From Labrenzia sp. DG1229 (GTDB lineage Bacteria > Pseudomonadota > Alphaproteobacteria > Rhizobiales > Stappiaceae): a stretch of 64,000 bases of DNA. This document shows positions 1-12,500 of the stretch, piece by piece. The DNA lies in contig NZ_KI928917.1 of assembly GCF_000521215.1 (NCBI RefSeq), positions 310,659 to 374,658 on the forward strand, read 5' to 3'. The stretch's first letter is position 1. The number at the start of each line of letters is the position of its first letter. The notes beneath the pieces are model-generated. The model was given only the letters and a program-made list of their open reading frames with translations, had not been told where the DNA came from and made no database searches. The position numbers and the translations under genes are program-made.

Positions 1-233
1 TCCCGGTCTTCGGCAGAAACGGCGACAACGCGGTACCCTTTGAAGTCGTCCTGCCAAAGACCTGCAATTCCGGGGAACCACTCCTTTAGAATGCGGGACT
101 GCGGGGTCATCAGGCCGATGCCTGCAGCGAGTACGGCCATAAACGCAACAACGCCGGTGAATATCAGAAAGCGTTTGAACCAAGGTCGCCCCACCGGTTC
201 GTTTGTATCCGTTTCGTCGCCGCGCTCCACCAT
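1..233 (-). CDS. Putative membrane protein, N-terminal part (truncated by window edge)
   Basis: The minus-strand reading frame opens with ATG at 233-231, five bases after the stop of the SPFH gene, and runs open to base 1. About 77 residues are visible: an acidic N-terminus beginning MVERGDETDTNEPVGRPW, one hydrophobic membrane segment around residues 21-41 (LIFTGVVAFMAVLAAGIGL), then a soluble part. The tight spacing indicates one operon with the SPFH gene. I do not recognise a family from this N-terminus; a second membrane-anchored partner of the SPFH protein is possible but unproven. Function unknown. It is unlikely to belong to the polyketide cluster. Confidence 0.6.
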   Translation of the reverse strand, partial: MVERGDETDTNEPVGRPWFKRFLIFTGVVAFMAVLAAGIGLMTPQSRILKEWFPGIAGLWQDDFKGYRVVAVSAEDR

Positions 234-238
234 CGGAT

Positions 239-1105
239 CTATCGGTCACTGCCCAGAATCAGCGGTAAACCATCCTTGCCGGAACCGATGACAACTGTCT
301 TGGAATTCGGAGAAGAGGCCAGATCCTTGGTCGCCTGAACCCCTTGCCAACGCAGCAGATCCTCTGTCAGACTTTGTTTGACAATGTTCTGGTACTTCTT
401 GATGCCTTCCGCCTCGATAACCTTGCGTTCCGCTTCCTTCTGCTCGATCTGAAGGCGATAGGTGTAGGCCTTTTCCTGTTCAGACAGGGTCAGTTTGTTT
501 TCGATGGCCAACCGGACAGCCGCCGGCAGCTCGACATTACGAACGAGAACATCATCGACGATAACATAACGGTCTTCGACACTCGTCAGACTTCGGATTA
601 CGACTGTTTCAAGAAATCCGCGCTTGGATGTGTAGACCTGTTCAGGCGTGTACTGGCCGACTGATCGGCGCAGGACGGCTTCGGTTTCCGGGAATACGAT
701 TTTTTCCAGATAATCCGGGCCAACAGTTACGTGCAACAAAGGCAAAAGACGCACATCAGGCTGATAGCGCACTGCGATTTGCAGATCGACCGGAAGACCG
801 TCTCTGGTCAACATCGTGTAATTGCGCTCTTTGGTCTGTAGCCGGACATTGTAGATGTTCATTTTGTTCCACGGCCAGATGATATGGAGCCCTTCACCGT
901 AGATCCGCGACAATTCCGTGCCGGAAAGCCAGCGATAAAGAACGCCAGCCTCACCGGACTGCACCGTGATGACAATCCGGTTCCACAAAACCCCGAGACC
1001 GATGCCGCAAGCCAGCAGCATTATCAGAAGGTAAAGCTGAAGACGCCGCCGACGGTCACTTCTTAGCTCTTCTTCGTAGTCATCATATTCATCTTCGTAA
1101 GCCAT
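239..1105 (-). CDS. SPFH/prohibitin-family membrane protein
   Basis: 288 residues. An acidic, tyrosine-rich cytoplasmic tail (residues 1-15) and an RRRR stretch precede one membrane helix at about 24-42. The next ~200 residues have the SPFH/Band-7 pattern: residues GEAGVLYRW, then EGLHIIWPW, then TRDGLPVDLQIAVRYQ, which is the typical N-terminal SPFH signature. An EQ/EA-rich helical segment (about residues 205-235, EQKEAERKVIEAEG) follows, as in prohibitins and HflC/stomatin proteins. Such proteins oligomerise in membrane microdomains and often modulate proteases. ATG at 1105. It is followed directly by a second membrane protein gene at 233. It lies outside the PKS operon and is best read as chromosomal flank. 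Confidence 0.85.
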   Translation of the reverse strand: MAYEDEYDDYEEELRSDRRRRLQLYLLIMLLACGIGLGVLWNRIVITVQSGEAGVLYRWLSGTELSRIYGEGLHIIWPWNKMNIYNVRLQTKERNYTMLTRDGLPVDLQIAVRYQPDVRLLPLLHVTVGPDYLEKIVFPETEAVLRRSVGQYTPEQVYTSKRGFLETVVIRSLTSVEDRYVIVDDVLVRNVELPAAVRLAIENKLTLSEQEKAYTYRLQIEQKEAERKVIEAEGIKKYQNIVKQSLTEDLLRWQGVQATKDLASSPNSKTVVIGSGKDGLPLILGSDR

Positions 1106-1283
1106 ACGGCTTGCTCACCCCACGCGAGACTGCGAGAAACTGGACTATACGAACAAGCTGCCCGGCTTTCCAGTGAAGAAGCATCTTGTCCAGAAGCGAT
1201 TGTAAAGCCTTACGTCCGTTTCGATTTCCTCTCCGCTGTCGAGCCTGTACGCAGATAAAACGAGGCAAACCGAACAGGGTGGT

Positions 1284-4200
1284 TCACCAGGGCTTCTGCT
1301 GCGTGCCAATCAGGCTTGAGAGCCATTCCTTCAGCTCAGGTCTGTGGATGACCGAGAAGTGATCGGCATCGACACGATGCAACCGAACCTCTGCGCTTGT
1401 CAGTGCAGACCAGCCGTCCAGATAATCGCCATCGGCTCCCTCTACCGCCCGAACCAGATGGATCGATACATCCGTTCGCTTGGGGACGTATTCGAGAGCG
1501 GCTTTGTAGTTCGCCGAATAGACGGCAAACAGCCGGTGCAGATCCTCCGCCGTGCCTCCCGGGAACATCAATTCAAACTGAGGGAACCCGAGAGCCTGTT
1601 CGACAACATCCTGATCCGGCTCAATCTCCACATCCGCTGCGAACAAGTCTCTCAGAAACGCTCTTTCACACGCATTTTTAAAACCGGCTTCCTCAAGCCC
1701 ATCAGTCTGTTCGAAAGCCCGCAAATCATCGGGCGCATAACTGTCGACCAGCCCCAGAAAGCTGACTTCCTGCCCGTTTTCGGAAAGCTGCCGCGCCATT
1801 TCGAAAGCGACGACACCGCCAAACGACCAGCCGCACAGGCGGTATGGCCCATCAGGTTGCGCCTTGCGAATTTCCTCGCAACAAGCAGATGCCAGTGCCT
1901 CCACGCTTTGCGGCTTGCAATCCTCGCCGGGCCTCAAACCATTGGCACGCAGTCCATACACAGGTGTATCCATGGTCCAGGCATCCACAAGTGGCTGATA
2001 AAAGCTCAAAGTTCCGGCCGCTGCATGCAAAAGGAAAAGCGGTTTCTCTTGCTTTGCATTGTCGCCCGGGGCGGCATTTTTCAGTTTTACAAGCAAAGTC
2101 CCCTGTCCTGAGGGCACCACAATCGGACCCGGGTTTTCAATTGCTCCTTCCTCATTCTTGTCCTGAAGCAGCCGGGCCTGGCCTGATATCGTATTGGCCC
2201 TTGCCAGATCGGCAACCGACAGCTCCGTTCCGAAAACCTCTTGAATACGGCTCAAGAGCCGAATGGTCAGCAGACTGTTGCCGCCGGCCTCTCCGAAATC
2301 GTCATCAGCACCAAGCCGGCTCGTGGCAAGGTCTTTGCCGAGCACCTCACTCCAGATTTCGACCAGCCGGCTTTCAAGCCAACCGTGCGCGCGGTCCTCC
2401 AGCTCGCCATTTTTCCGGCGGCCTGTCTTCTTCAATTCTGCCAATGATGTGCGATCGATCTTGCCGCTCACCGTCTTGGGCAATCTCTCAACAATGATCC
2501 ACTCGACCGGCACCATGTAAGCCGGGAGCATTACAGTGACATTCTTTTTCAACTCAGCTGATTGAACTCGATCATCAGCAGCGACATAAGCTGTCAGAAC
2601 CCTGTCGCCTGCCGAATTGTTTTCCAGGACAACAGCCACTTCGGCAATTCCGGTTGCCGAAATTGCAGCTTCCACTTCTCCAAGTTCGATCCGGTGTCCC
2701 CGCACTTTCACCTGATCATCAACACGGCCGTGGAACTCGACAAGTCCTCCGCTGTTCGGACGGAAAGATGCGAGGTCCCCGGTGCAGTACAACCTGATCG
2801 TTCTCTTGTTGAGGCTATACAAGCCGAACTTTTCGGCGGTCAGGTCCGGTTGGTTGTGATATCCGTCCGCCAGCCGGTCTCCGCCAATATGCAATTCTCC
2901 GATGATGCCGTCGGGCACCGGATTGCCGTCTTGATCAAGGATATAGATTTCTGTCCCGGGCAGAGGCCGCCCGATCGGAACGCTTCCCTCAACACCATTG
3001 GCCTTCACGTTGTAAACAAGCGCAGTGATTGTGGCTTCGGTTGGCCCATAGGCGTTGATCAGACGCCGGTCGGACAGATTGCATGTATTCCAACGGTTCA
3101 GCAGATCAGGTGTAAAGGCTTCGCCGCCAACGACAAGCAGCCTCAACGGCAGTGCCTTCAGGTCCTCATCGTTCACTGTCCAGGATCTCAGAAGTTCACT
3201 GAGATAAACAGGAGGCAGGTCCGCTACCGTTACGCGTGCCCTTTTCAGAAAATTCAAAAATGCTCCAGGTGACTGAAGGTCTTTGGGGTGCAGTTCCAGC
3301 CGCCCCCCCACGGTCAGGATCGGAAGTATTTGCTCCAGCGCGGTGTCGACCGAGGTGGAAGCGAACTGCAGAACCACATCTCTTGGAGACAAGCCGTATT
3401 CTTCGCCAATGATCTGGCAATGCGCGGACAATGCCTTGTGTGAAACAATTACGCCCTTCGGCTGGCCGGTGGAGCCTGAGGTGTAGATGATATAGGCGGG
3501 ATCGTCCGGTTTGACGTGACGAACAGACAACCGGGTGAAACGGCTCTTTAGGCTGCGCCGTTGTCTCTCAAGGTCCAGAACGTGCATGGGCGGGTTTGGC
3601 AGATCTCTCAGCTTCTTGACCCAGTCACCTTTAGAAACCACCGCCAAGGCATCCGCGTCCTTCAAAATGAAGGCAACACGTTCCACTGGCAGGTCCGGGT
3701 CGATCGGCACCCAAACAGCACCGACGCTCATGGCGGCGATCAACGTTGCGATACCGTCGCTCTCGCGTCCCAGTATGACGACGACGCGGTCGCCGCGTTT
3801 GAGCGAGAAACTTTCAAGCGATCTTGCAATCTCGTGGCTTCTGGCAATCAGCTTCTTGTAGGACAGGTTGGCGCCATTCCCTGAAATCGCGGCGGCGCCT
3901 GGTGTCCTTTTAGCCTGGTTCAGGATCAATTGATGAATGGGTGTTTCGGCAACCGCAGCCCTGCCCGACCGGTTCCAGTGGTGCAGCGCCCTGTCTTGTT
4001 CGGCAGCGGTCAGAACCGACATTTTCGAGAGGGAAAGCCCGCTGCCCCGCGCCATTAATTCCAACATCTCCTGATAGTGCTGCAGTATCAGCGCCACTGT
4101 ATCGGACCGGAAACGGTTGCTATCAAAGTTGGCAACCAGACGGACATTGCCGCCAGTCTTTTGAACTTCTATTCCGAACACCGAACCGCCCGTCTGCCGT

Positions 4201-6573
4201 ATCTCAGGCATCAGCTCAACTTCGCCGCGGGCAAATACGGAGTGTTCGCGCAAACGATCACCGAACCCCTGATAGGCGAAGGTCACTTCATAAGGTGCTT
4301 CACCGGTTTCGGTACCGCCAGTCTCACGGGCGACCTCAGCAAATGGATACTCGCTTTTAGCAAGTCCGGCTGCGAGTTCCCTGTCGACAAATTCCGCGAA
4401 TTCAGAGTCCGTTTGACCAGGATCGATAGCCAACCGCAGGGCGACGATGTTGGCACAGTAACCGACTGTTTCCGCAAATCGCCGCATTGGGCGGCGAAGT
4501 GCCGGGATACCGATCACAAGGTCCTGCTGGCCGGTGTATTTGTAAAGAATTGACGCGAATGCGGACAGATAGACAGAACTCGCACTAACACGCTGCTCTC
4601 TGGCGCGTTGGTCCAGTCTGCCGGCGAGATCGTCAGACAATCTCACCACCAGGCTCTCACTGGCACTGGTTTCTTGATGTCTGACTTTGTCGGCAATGGG
4701 CCATTGCAACCGTGGCAGCGGCCCCTTGAGCACGTCCAGCCAATAGGATTTTTGTTCCTGGCCTCTTTGCGAGCGTATGAAACCGGCCTCCCACTCGGCA
4801 AAGTCGGCATAATCGGCTGACAAATCGTCTTTTGCCTCAGGCGATGATTCACCGTAAGCGAAATGGGCATAGGCACTCCAAAAGTCCCGCGCCAAAATCT
4901 CGGATGTGAGCCCATCGGTTATGATGTGGTGCGCCGTGATCAGAACAATACTTTCCTGACGGTCGAGCTTTCCGCCTGCTGCATGCTCAACGCGGAAAAC
5001 ACTTTTGCCGAGGTCAAACGGAATGGCAACTCGTTGTTTCAGGTAAGCCTCTGTTTCGATCTCTTTCGAAAGCGCGATCGGCTGAACCTCAATGCTGCCT
5101 GACTTTGGCGTCAGGACTGCTGTCTCGCCGTCAAGAACAACCCGGGTTGCCAGGATTGGATAGCGCCCGACCAGCCAATCAACCGAATGCTGCAAGGCCT
5201 GCCTGTCCACCGAGGTGCATTTGAAAGCCATCGGAACGTTGTAATCAGCGCTTCCGGGATAAAGTGACTGGTAGACCCAGAGCCCCTTTTGCGCCTCGCC
5301 CAGAGGCACATAACAGGGTCCTGCCCCGGCGGGCTGGTGATCGTTTGAGTGTGTGTGTGCTTCACCAGGCGGACAAGTCTCGACAATTGCTGCCAGCTGA
5401 GACGGTGTCTGCTCCCAGTCAAAATCATCATGTTGAAGAACCACACCAAATTCGTTCTCCAGCTCGTAACCAAGCCGCATGCGGGCCATTGAATCCACAC
5501 CAAGACTTGCAAAACTCGCATCACTTCCAATATCGGCGGCAGCCATCCCCAACTCGCGTGCCAAAGTGCTGCAGATGACGTGCAAAGCTCGCGGCCGTTC
5601 GCCTGCAGCTGTTTTTTGCGCTGTCCTGGGAGGAGAGGATGCGTTGATTGTCCCCAGTTCGGGTTCCCGCGCCTCGGGTTTCAGCCAGTGACGTTCACGC
5701 GCAAACGGATAGCCTGGCAGGACCAGCATGGGTCCGGCTCTCGAAACGGCGACAGCGTCATCGGAGGCAGGTTCTCCATGTAGCTGTGCTGGCAACGGGC
5801 TTTCGAGTTTTTCGATAAGCTCCTCAATGTCTGAGGCTGAACAAGTGATGCCAGCGTCAAGCGTTTCCCGGCCAAAGGACAGTGTTCGTGAAAGAGCCTC
5901 TAGCGAGAGATTACTTGCAGAGCGAAGGTAGCCGGCGAGTTCCTTCCGTACGTCCTCCAGTTGACGTCTGGTGCGGGCAAACACCGGGAAAGGACGACGG
6001 ATGCGAGGTTCTGGAACCGGATGCTGCTGAACAGCGGCCGGAGCCTCTTCCAGTATCATATGAACGTTCGAACCGCCGGCACCAAAGGAGCTGATTGCAG
6101 CTCTGAGAGGCGTTTCCCGGGTGGTTTCCCAGACTTGTCCCTTCAACTGCGGCTTGAACGGCAATCCGTCAAAAACGCCCTCAACTCCTCCTTTGACGAA
6201 TGACGGAAACAGTTCGCGGTGCTGAAACTGCAGCAGCACCTTTGTCAACTGAGCCAAACCCGAAGCGGCTTCTGCATGGCCCATGTTGGTCTTCACAGAC
6301 CCGAGGGCAACGGCATGTTCATGCCCCAGACGTCCAGCGAAAACTTCGGAAAGAGCCCTCAGCTCAATCCTGTCGCCCATGTTGGACCCGGTTGCCGCAA
6401 CTTCAATGTAGTCAATCGTATCCGGATCAATCCCGGCGTTCTCGTAGGCCCCCTGAAGCAGTCTAATTTGTGCGTCGGCGTTTGGGACGGCGTATCCGGC
6501 GGAATGGCCGGAGTGATTTGCAAAACCTCCCTTGATCACACCCAGCACCTGGTCCTGGTCCGCCAAGGCACGA
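1284..6573 (-). CDS. sbnQ: Megasynthase B, 3' part: end of KS0, ACP, NRPS module C-A-PCP, thioesterase
   Basis: This is the C-terminal ~1760 residues of the gene that starts at 21823. It is put out of frame by an extra base near 6573. Residue numbers count from a nominal start at 6566. Residues 1-175: second half of a KS in which the first catalytic His is lost (EVAATGS in place of EAHGTGT) while the second is kept (NMGHAEAASG). ACP 325-395 (LGVDSM, Ser359). Condensation domain 415-860 with HHIITDG (546-552). Adenylation domain 870-1375 with YTSGSTGQPKG and NAYGPTEAT; pocket residues Asp1074, Thr1075, Glu1078; Lys1369. PCP 1385-1465 (GGNSLL, Ser1431). Type I thioesterase 1500-1760 with GWSFGG (Ser1581) and His1736. 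The chain therefore ends by amide bond formation with an amino acid, then TE release. An acidic 239-equivalent (Glu1078) suggests a basic amino acid such as arginine. The symbol follows the published SbnQ-like PKS/NRPS; moderate certainty. Confidence 0.9.
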
Positions 6574-6574
6574 T
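6573..6574 (-). other. Single-base frameshift in megasynthase B (KS11)
   Basis: Upstream codons read AAA CCG CTC GGA (K-P-L-G). The downstream frame reads CGT GCC TTG GCG GAC (R-A-L-A-D), with one surplus base (T in GGA-T-CGT on the coding strand) between them. Removing it restores K-P-L-G-R-A-L-A-D, the normal KS sequence at this place. The interruption lies between the KS Cys and His motifs. Confidence 0.85.
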
Positions 6575-9500
6575 CCGAGCGGTTTCAGCAGCACGGCTCC
6601 CACACCTTCGGCAGGTAAATATCCATCTCCGGCTCCAAGAGCCCGCTTTTGCGGATCCGAGCCAACCAGTCCGGCACGACTCAAGGCCTCGAATTTCAAA
6701 GGATGAATGGTAAGGTTGACACCCCCGGCAAGCGCCAAACGGCATTCGCCGGCGTTGAGGCTTTGGCAGGCCTGATGAACGGCCTGAAGACCTGACGAGC
6801 ACATGCTGTCCAGCGCGACACTCGGCCCCTGGAGGTCAAAAAAGAACGAAACCCTATTTGCGATCGCCGAATACGAGTTCAAAGCCAGCAGGGCCTTGGC
6901 ATCTTCCTCGACGGCCAGGCCCGGATACTGGTTGTACATGGCTCCGACAAAAACGCCGACGCGCTTGTCATAGTGTTCGGCCAGATACCGCCGGGTATGG
7001 CCAGCGCGCTCAAAAAGATGCCAGGCTGTTTCCAGAAACAGCCGTTCCTGCGGATCCGCAAGATCCGCCGCGCGGGGTGAAAAACCGAAGAAACCGGCGT
7101 CGAAACAGTCGACACCTTCCAGGAAGGCTCCCCATTTGCAATGGCTGGTGCCCGGTTCTCCCTTGAACGAAGAGTATCGTTTCAAAAGATGTGCGCGGTC
7201 CTCCGGGATCTCTGTCACACAATCACGGCCTTCGCGCAGAAGGTCAGCGAAATCCTCAATCGTCTCCGCAGCCGGAAACCGCCCGGCAACCGCGATGATC
7301 GCGATCTCCCGATCCCTGGGTGAACCATCCCGTTCAGAAGCGCTTTCTCTCAACGGCGGTGCCAACAGCTCTTCGCTGTCCGACGTTCCGTCAAATGCGG
7401 TTCCCCCTCGCCCGAGAAGTTCGTCTGCCAGACGGCCGATGGTCTGAAACTCAAACAGAATGGTCTGTGACAGCGGGCCAAATTCCCGCTCCATGGCCTC
7501 AACGATCTCCAGTGCGGATACGGAGTCCACACCGAACCGGTCGATTGTGCTCGCCTCGTCCAACCGATCTTCCGCGATACCGAGACACTTGGAAAAAGCT
7601 GTCTTGATCGCAGCAACAATTGCCATGCGTCGGGAAGCTCCCGCAGCGTAGGCGGAAGTTCCGGTCATTGTTGCTTTTGAGATGGTGCTTTCCGGTTTCT
7701 CGGAGGATGACCCGTCTCCGGGTCTCATCAGCTCGCGCAACCGGGCATGATCGCCTTCAAGAACCAGAACCTGTTCCCGGTCACCAGACGCCAAGATCAC
7801 ATCAAGCGCCGCGATTGCCGGTCCCGTTTCCAATGGCCGCACACCGGCGCTGCTATCCATAAGCCGGATTGTGCTGGCGTCCATCTGCATGCCGCCATCG
7901 CGCCAGTAAGGCCAATCGATGGAAACTGACCGTCCCCGGCGCAATCCCGCTTCCGCTTGCGCATTACGCCAGGCCGCAAAGCGATCAAGATACGCGTTGG
8001 CCGTGCCATAATCGGTCTGGCCAGGATTTCCGAGAGCGCCAGTCGCGGAGGCCAGAAACACAAAAAACTCGATTGGCATGGAACCGATAGCTTCGTCGAG
8101 CACTGTTGCTCCGGTAACTTTTGGAGCAAGAACGCTTTTGAATGTGGTTTCTGTCTTCCGGCTCAGCAAGCCGTCCTTCGTAACCCCTGCTCCATGGAAG
8201 ACACCGGTCAGATTACTATCGGTTTTCCGAATTTCGTCCAGCAGAGCCGAAACCGCTGCCTTGTCAGTGACATCGACCGGACGATAACGGACCATCGCTC
8301 CCATCATTTCCAGATCGCGAACCTGCTGTTCGATCACCTGGTCAGGGGCGGAACGTCCGGTCAGCCACAGGATCGGATCTTTGGTCACATCTGCAATTGC
8401 ACGGGCAATGTGAAGACCCAAGCCTCCTGCGCCTCCGGTCAGCAGATACACGCCCCGGTCTTTCCAGGGCCTGGTCTCATCCGTCCTTTCAGGCTGAATT
8501 TCATTCCAGGAGCGGACGAAACGCAAACCTGACAAATACCGAATTTCACACTGTGTCCCGGCGGTATGCGCATCGGCTTCCAGGCAGTCCGCAAGATTGA
8601 CTGCAGACGTATCTGTGCCGACTAGCTGACAGGACCAATCCTTGTTTTCCAGAGCGGCGGAGCGCAGCAAACCGGACAAGCCTTCCAACAAACTGCCATC
8701 CCCGTCAGCTGGCACCACAACCTGAAGAATCGCCTTAAGCGGTTCTCCCGACAGTGTTTTTAAAAACGTGAATAGCTGCAGCGCGTAGGATTCGAATACC
8801 GCATGCGGCTCAGTTTCCTTGGTTTCAAAGCTAAGGACCTTGACGCCACGCCGCTCCAGATCCTCAACCAACAACGGGTGGGAAGTTCTCAGCCCGCACA
8901 GCACACAGAAGCGGTTTTGAACGGAGGCATTCCTTCCGGCTGGACGCGGGGTCTTTGCCCAAACCGGTTCAAATAACAACGGTAGCATTTCCCGGCGTTT
9001 CGATGGTCCGGGAGGGGTCAAGGTTTGAGGCGCCGTATCGGGCAGCCAGCAATAGTCATCCGCAAACGGATAGGTCGGAAGACTGATTGGCAACGGCCTC
9101 CGGCCCACTCTCAACGCAGCCCAATCGACATCACCAACACGCACCCACCGGTCAGCCATCTCGAAATACCGATTTGTGGGAACACCTTCCTGCGTTTGAT
9201 GCTTTGCAACGTTATGAAAAATTCCCTCAATCGCGGGAGCGCCCGCCAGATAGCAATCCAGCTTTTTCGCCAGATCGGCCCTATCATCGGCAACAATCGC
9301 CAGACGCTTCTCAAAAGGTTCCCGCCCCTCCTGCAACGTATAGGCCACAGACGGCATGTCCTTGTCTTCGAACTGTTTCAGATGGTTTCGAAATCTGGAG
9401 AGAAGGACGGACAGACGTTCCGCGTCCCGCGCTGAAAACGGATAGACCGCAGAACCAATTGGCGGGACGTGCGGAGTTTCCTTCTCATACTCCGATACCA

Positions 9501-12500
9501 CGAAATGGGCGTTCGAGCCTCCGGCCCCAAAGGAGGAAAGACTGGCGATCCGGGTCTGGACAGTTCCATCTTTCCGGTCTGTATCCCAGGCTTCAAGCTT
9601 TTGCTGGACTTCAAAGGGCGAGGCATCAAAATCGATATGAGGATTGAGACGGTCCGAGTGCAACGACGGCACGATCTGCTTGTGTTCAAACTGCAGCAGC
9701 ACTTTGGTAAGGCCTGCAATTCCCGCAGCGCTTTCCGCGTGTCCGATATTGGATTTCACGGAACCGATAGCACATCGGCGGGAGCGGCCCGGCGTCCCGC
9801 CAAAAACGCGGGTCAGAGCTTCTATTTCTATCGGATCGCCGAGACTGGTGCCAGTGCCGTGGGCCTCGACGAAGCTGACTTCTTGCGCGGTTATGCCGGC
9901 ATTCGACAGCGCCTTTTGAATGACGGCCGACTGGGCGGACAGATTGGGCACGGTATAGCCGTTGGTCTTGCCGCCATGGTTGAGTGCTGACCCCAAAACA
10001 ACACCGTAGATCCGATCACCATCGGCTTCCGCCCGGCCCAGCGGTTTGAGTAAGACAGCTCCAACGCCTTCTGCGGGGACATAGCCGTCACCACCCTCAC
10101 CGAAGCTTTCGCATCGACCTTTGCTGGACAGAAAACGTCCCTGTGCCAGTGCGAGATACTTGTTGGGATGGGTTGTCAGATTGACCCCGCCCGCAAGAGC
10201 CACGGAGCATCCGCCAGACCGCAAGCTTTCGCAGGCCAGGTGGATGGCCGTCAGGGACGACGAGCACATGGTGTCGAGCGCAAGGCTTGGCCCGTTGAAA
10301 TTCAGAAAATAGGAGACACGGTTTGCGATGGAAGCCGGGTTGCCTGACAGTGCAACCGGATGCCCGGCAGCGGCCATGTCGCGGCCATAGAGCTGATACT
10401 CCTGCCACATGACCCCGACAAAAACGCCGGCATCGGCGCCCGCCAGACCGTTTGCATGGCCGGTAAGAGACGCCCGCGTATAGCCCGCATCTTCAAGTGT
10501 TTCCCAGGCACATTGGAGAAACAGCCGCTCCTGAGGGTCCATAAATTGCGCTTCGCGCGGAGCGATGTTGAAAAACATCGGATCGAAGCGATCATGACCT
10601 TCGATGAAGCCACCCCACCTGCTTGTGGTTTTCCCGTGCTTTCGTTCGGGATCATAGTGGTCGGAGTGATCCCACCTGTTTTCGGGAACTCCGGTGATAC
10701 AATCACGCCCCGCCGCAAGATCTTGCCAGAACTCCTGAGGTGTTCGCGCGCCCGGATACCGGCCGGAGAGACCAATAATCGCGATCGCGTCGTTAGAGCG
10801 CGCACCCTTCAGGGCCACGTTCTGGAGCGCAGGCATCGAAGCGACGAAATCCCGCTGGTTCCCCTCTCCGCCAAACATCTCCGCAAGCCGTTGCCCGTGA
10901 TGTTCCCGAAAGTATCCGATCAACTCTTCCAGAGACTGGTGCTCAAAGAACAAGGTCTTGGGCAATTTCCCGAAATCGCGCTCCAGAAGGTTCGTCAAAC
11001 GCATAATCAGGACCGAGTCGATGCCGTAATCCTCAAGGGGCGCTGACAATGAGATCAGCGAGATTTCAAGTTCTGTTTCCCGTGCGATCAATTCGGCAAA
11101 ATACTGCCCGACGGCGATCTCTGCCGATGCACCGGACCCGGTGGCCTGAGCAACGGCAAATGGCCGTTCTGTGACTGGTGCTTTCAGCTCCCTCAGAGAA
11201 AAACCCTCAAGCCGGACACAGATTTCGCCCGTCTCGCTGAGCAGATCAATGTTCAGTTTTCGAATGCCGTTTGTTGCCGGCAGAATAGACAGATGCGCCC
11301 ACATTTCCGGAACCGTCGGGCTGTAAACCGTCAGTTGATCGATCGCGAACGGCAGAGCGAGCCCCGCGTCACCATCACTGGCAAAGGCGACAAGAACAGC
11401 CTGAAAAGCAGCATCGAGGATGCTGGGGTGCAGCAGGAAATCACCTTCCTGATCCGCGATCACGCGCGGCACACGCAACCGGACAAGGACGCCGTTGCCT
11501 CCCGTACTCAACTCCGTAATCGCGCGGAGCGAGGGGCCATAATCGATACCAAGAGCCGAGTAACAGGCATAAAGCCAATCCGGGTCATGCGCTGTCCGGC
11601 AAATCTCGTGAAGACTGTTCAGATCAACTGACGAAGGCTGGATGGCAACCGGCAGAGCGGAGACCTTACCCGTGACATATGGGACCGGCTCTCCGGTTTC
11701 CGGCACAAGCTTGAATGGCACTGACGCGGTTTCCTGATTTCCAAACAGGACCTTGAGCGCTTTCTGACCCGCGTTGAGTTCAACCGGCCGACGCCATGTC
11801 ACGTCCATCAGAGCGAACGGCATTTGGGCAGTACCCGGTGCTGCCAGCGCGGCCTGACAGGCAATCTCGAGACTCATCGCTCCAGGCAAGATGCGGTTGC
11901 CTCGCACGACATGATCCTTGAGGTAAAAGGCATCTGCGTCGACAACATTGACCGCCGATGCTTCAGCATTCCCGGTCCGGGTATCGTCGCGCACGCTGTC
12001 CGTCTTGATACGGAAGATGTCCCGGGCGAAGCAATAGGTTGGCAATCTCAACCGCCGGTGTGAACCGGGATTGACGGTCTGCCAGTCGATTTCTCCACCC
12101 TGTATCCAGTGCCTGGCAATCTCTCCCTGGTAGACACCAGGCCTAAACGAAACGCCTCGAGGCGGGCTCTTGTCATCAGAACCGGCGAATACTGTTTCCG
12201 TGGTTTCGCCACGCAGATACCACCACAGATCCGTCCGGAGATCTGCCAAGCTCCTGCAGACAATTGCCAGACGCACCGCCATTTCGGCCCGGCCGACCTG
12301 CAAGGTGTAGGCGAGATCCGCAAGGCAATCATCAGAAACTTCCCCGGCATCAAGGTGCCTCAGCAGAGCTTCCGCACTTTCGTTCAACCGGGTTTTATCT
12401 CTTGCCGACAGCACAATGATTTGCGACGAGACATTTTCAGGACGCACAGGATCCCGGTTTTCCGCAGGACGGTACTCCTCCAGAATCGCATGGGCATTGA

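Noticed and set aside
239..1105. SPFH protein as a resistance or tailoring gene of the cluster
   Set aside because: It is separated by a gap, paired with another membrane gene, and belongs to a common housekeeping family. No link to the pathway is visible.
1106..1283. Terminator or cluster-end marker downstream of the NRPS gene
   Set aside because: A weak CTGGAC/GTCCAG pair (1140-1193) is too short and far apart; nothing convincing was found in this 178-bp gap.
1344..2111. Long open frame on the plus strand opposite the thioesterase region (255 codons), and many similar ones across 1-48000
   Set aside because: They mirror the megasynthase genes in GC-rich DNA, have no recognisable domains and no consistent ribosome-binding sites, while the minus strand encodes continuous known domains.
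6463..6573. Start of an independent gene at 6566, and likewise at 13494 and 35996
   Set aside because: Each would begin in the middle of a KS domain. The preceding frame ends in the same KS, and a single-base correction joins them perfectly.
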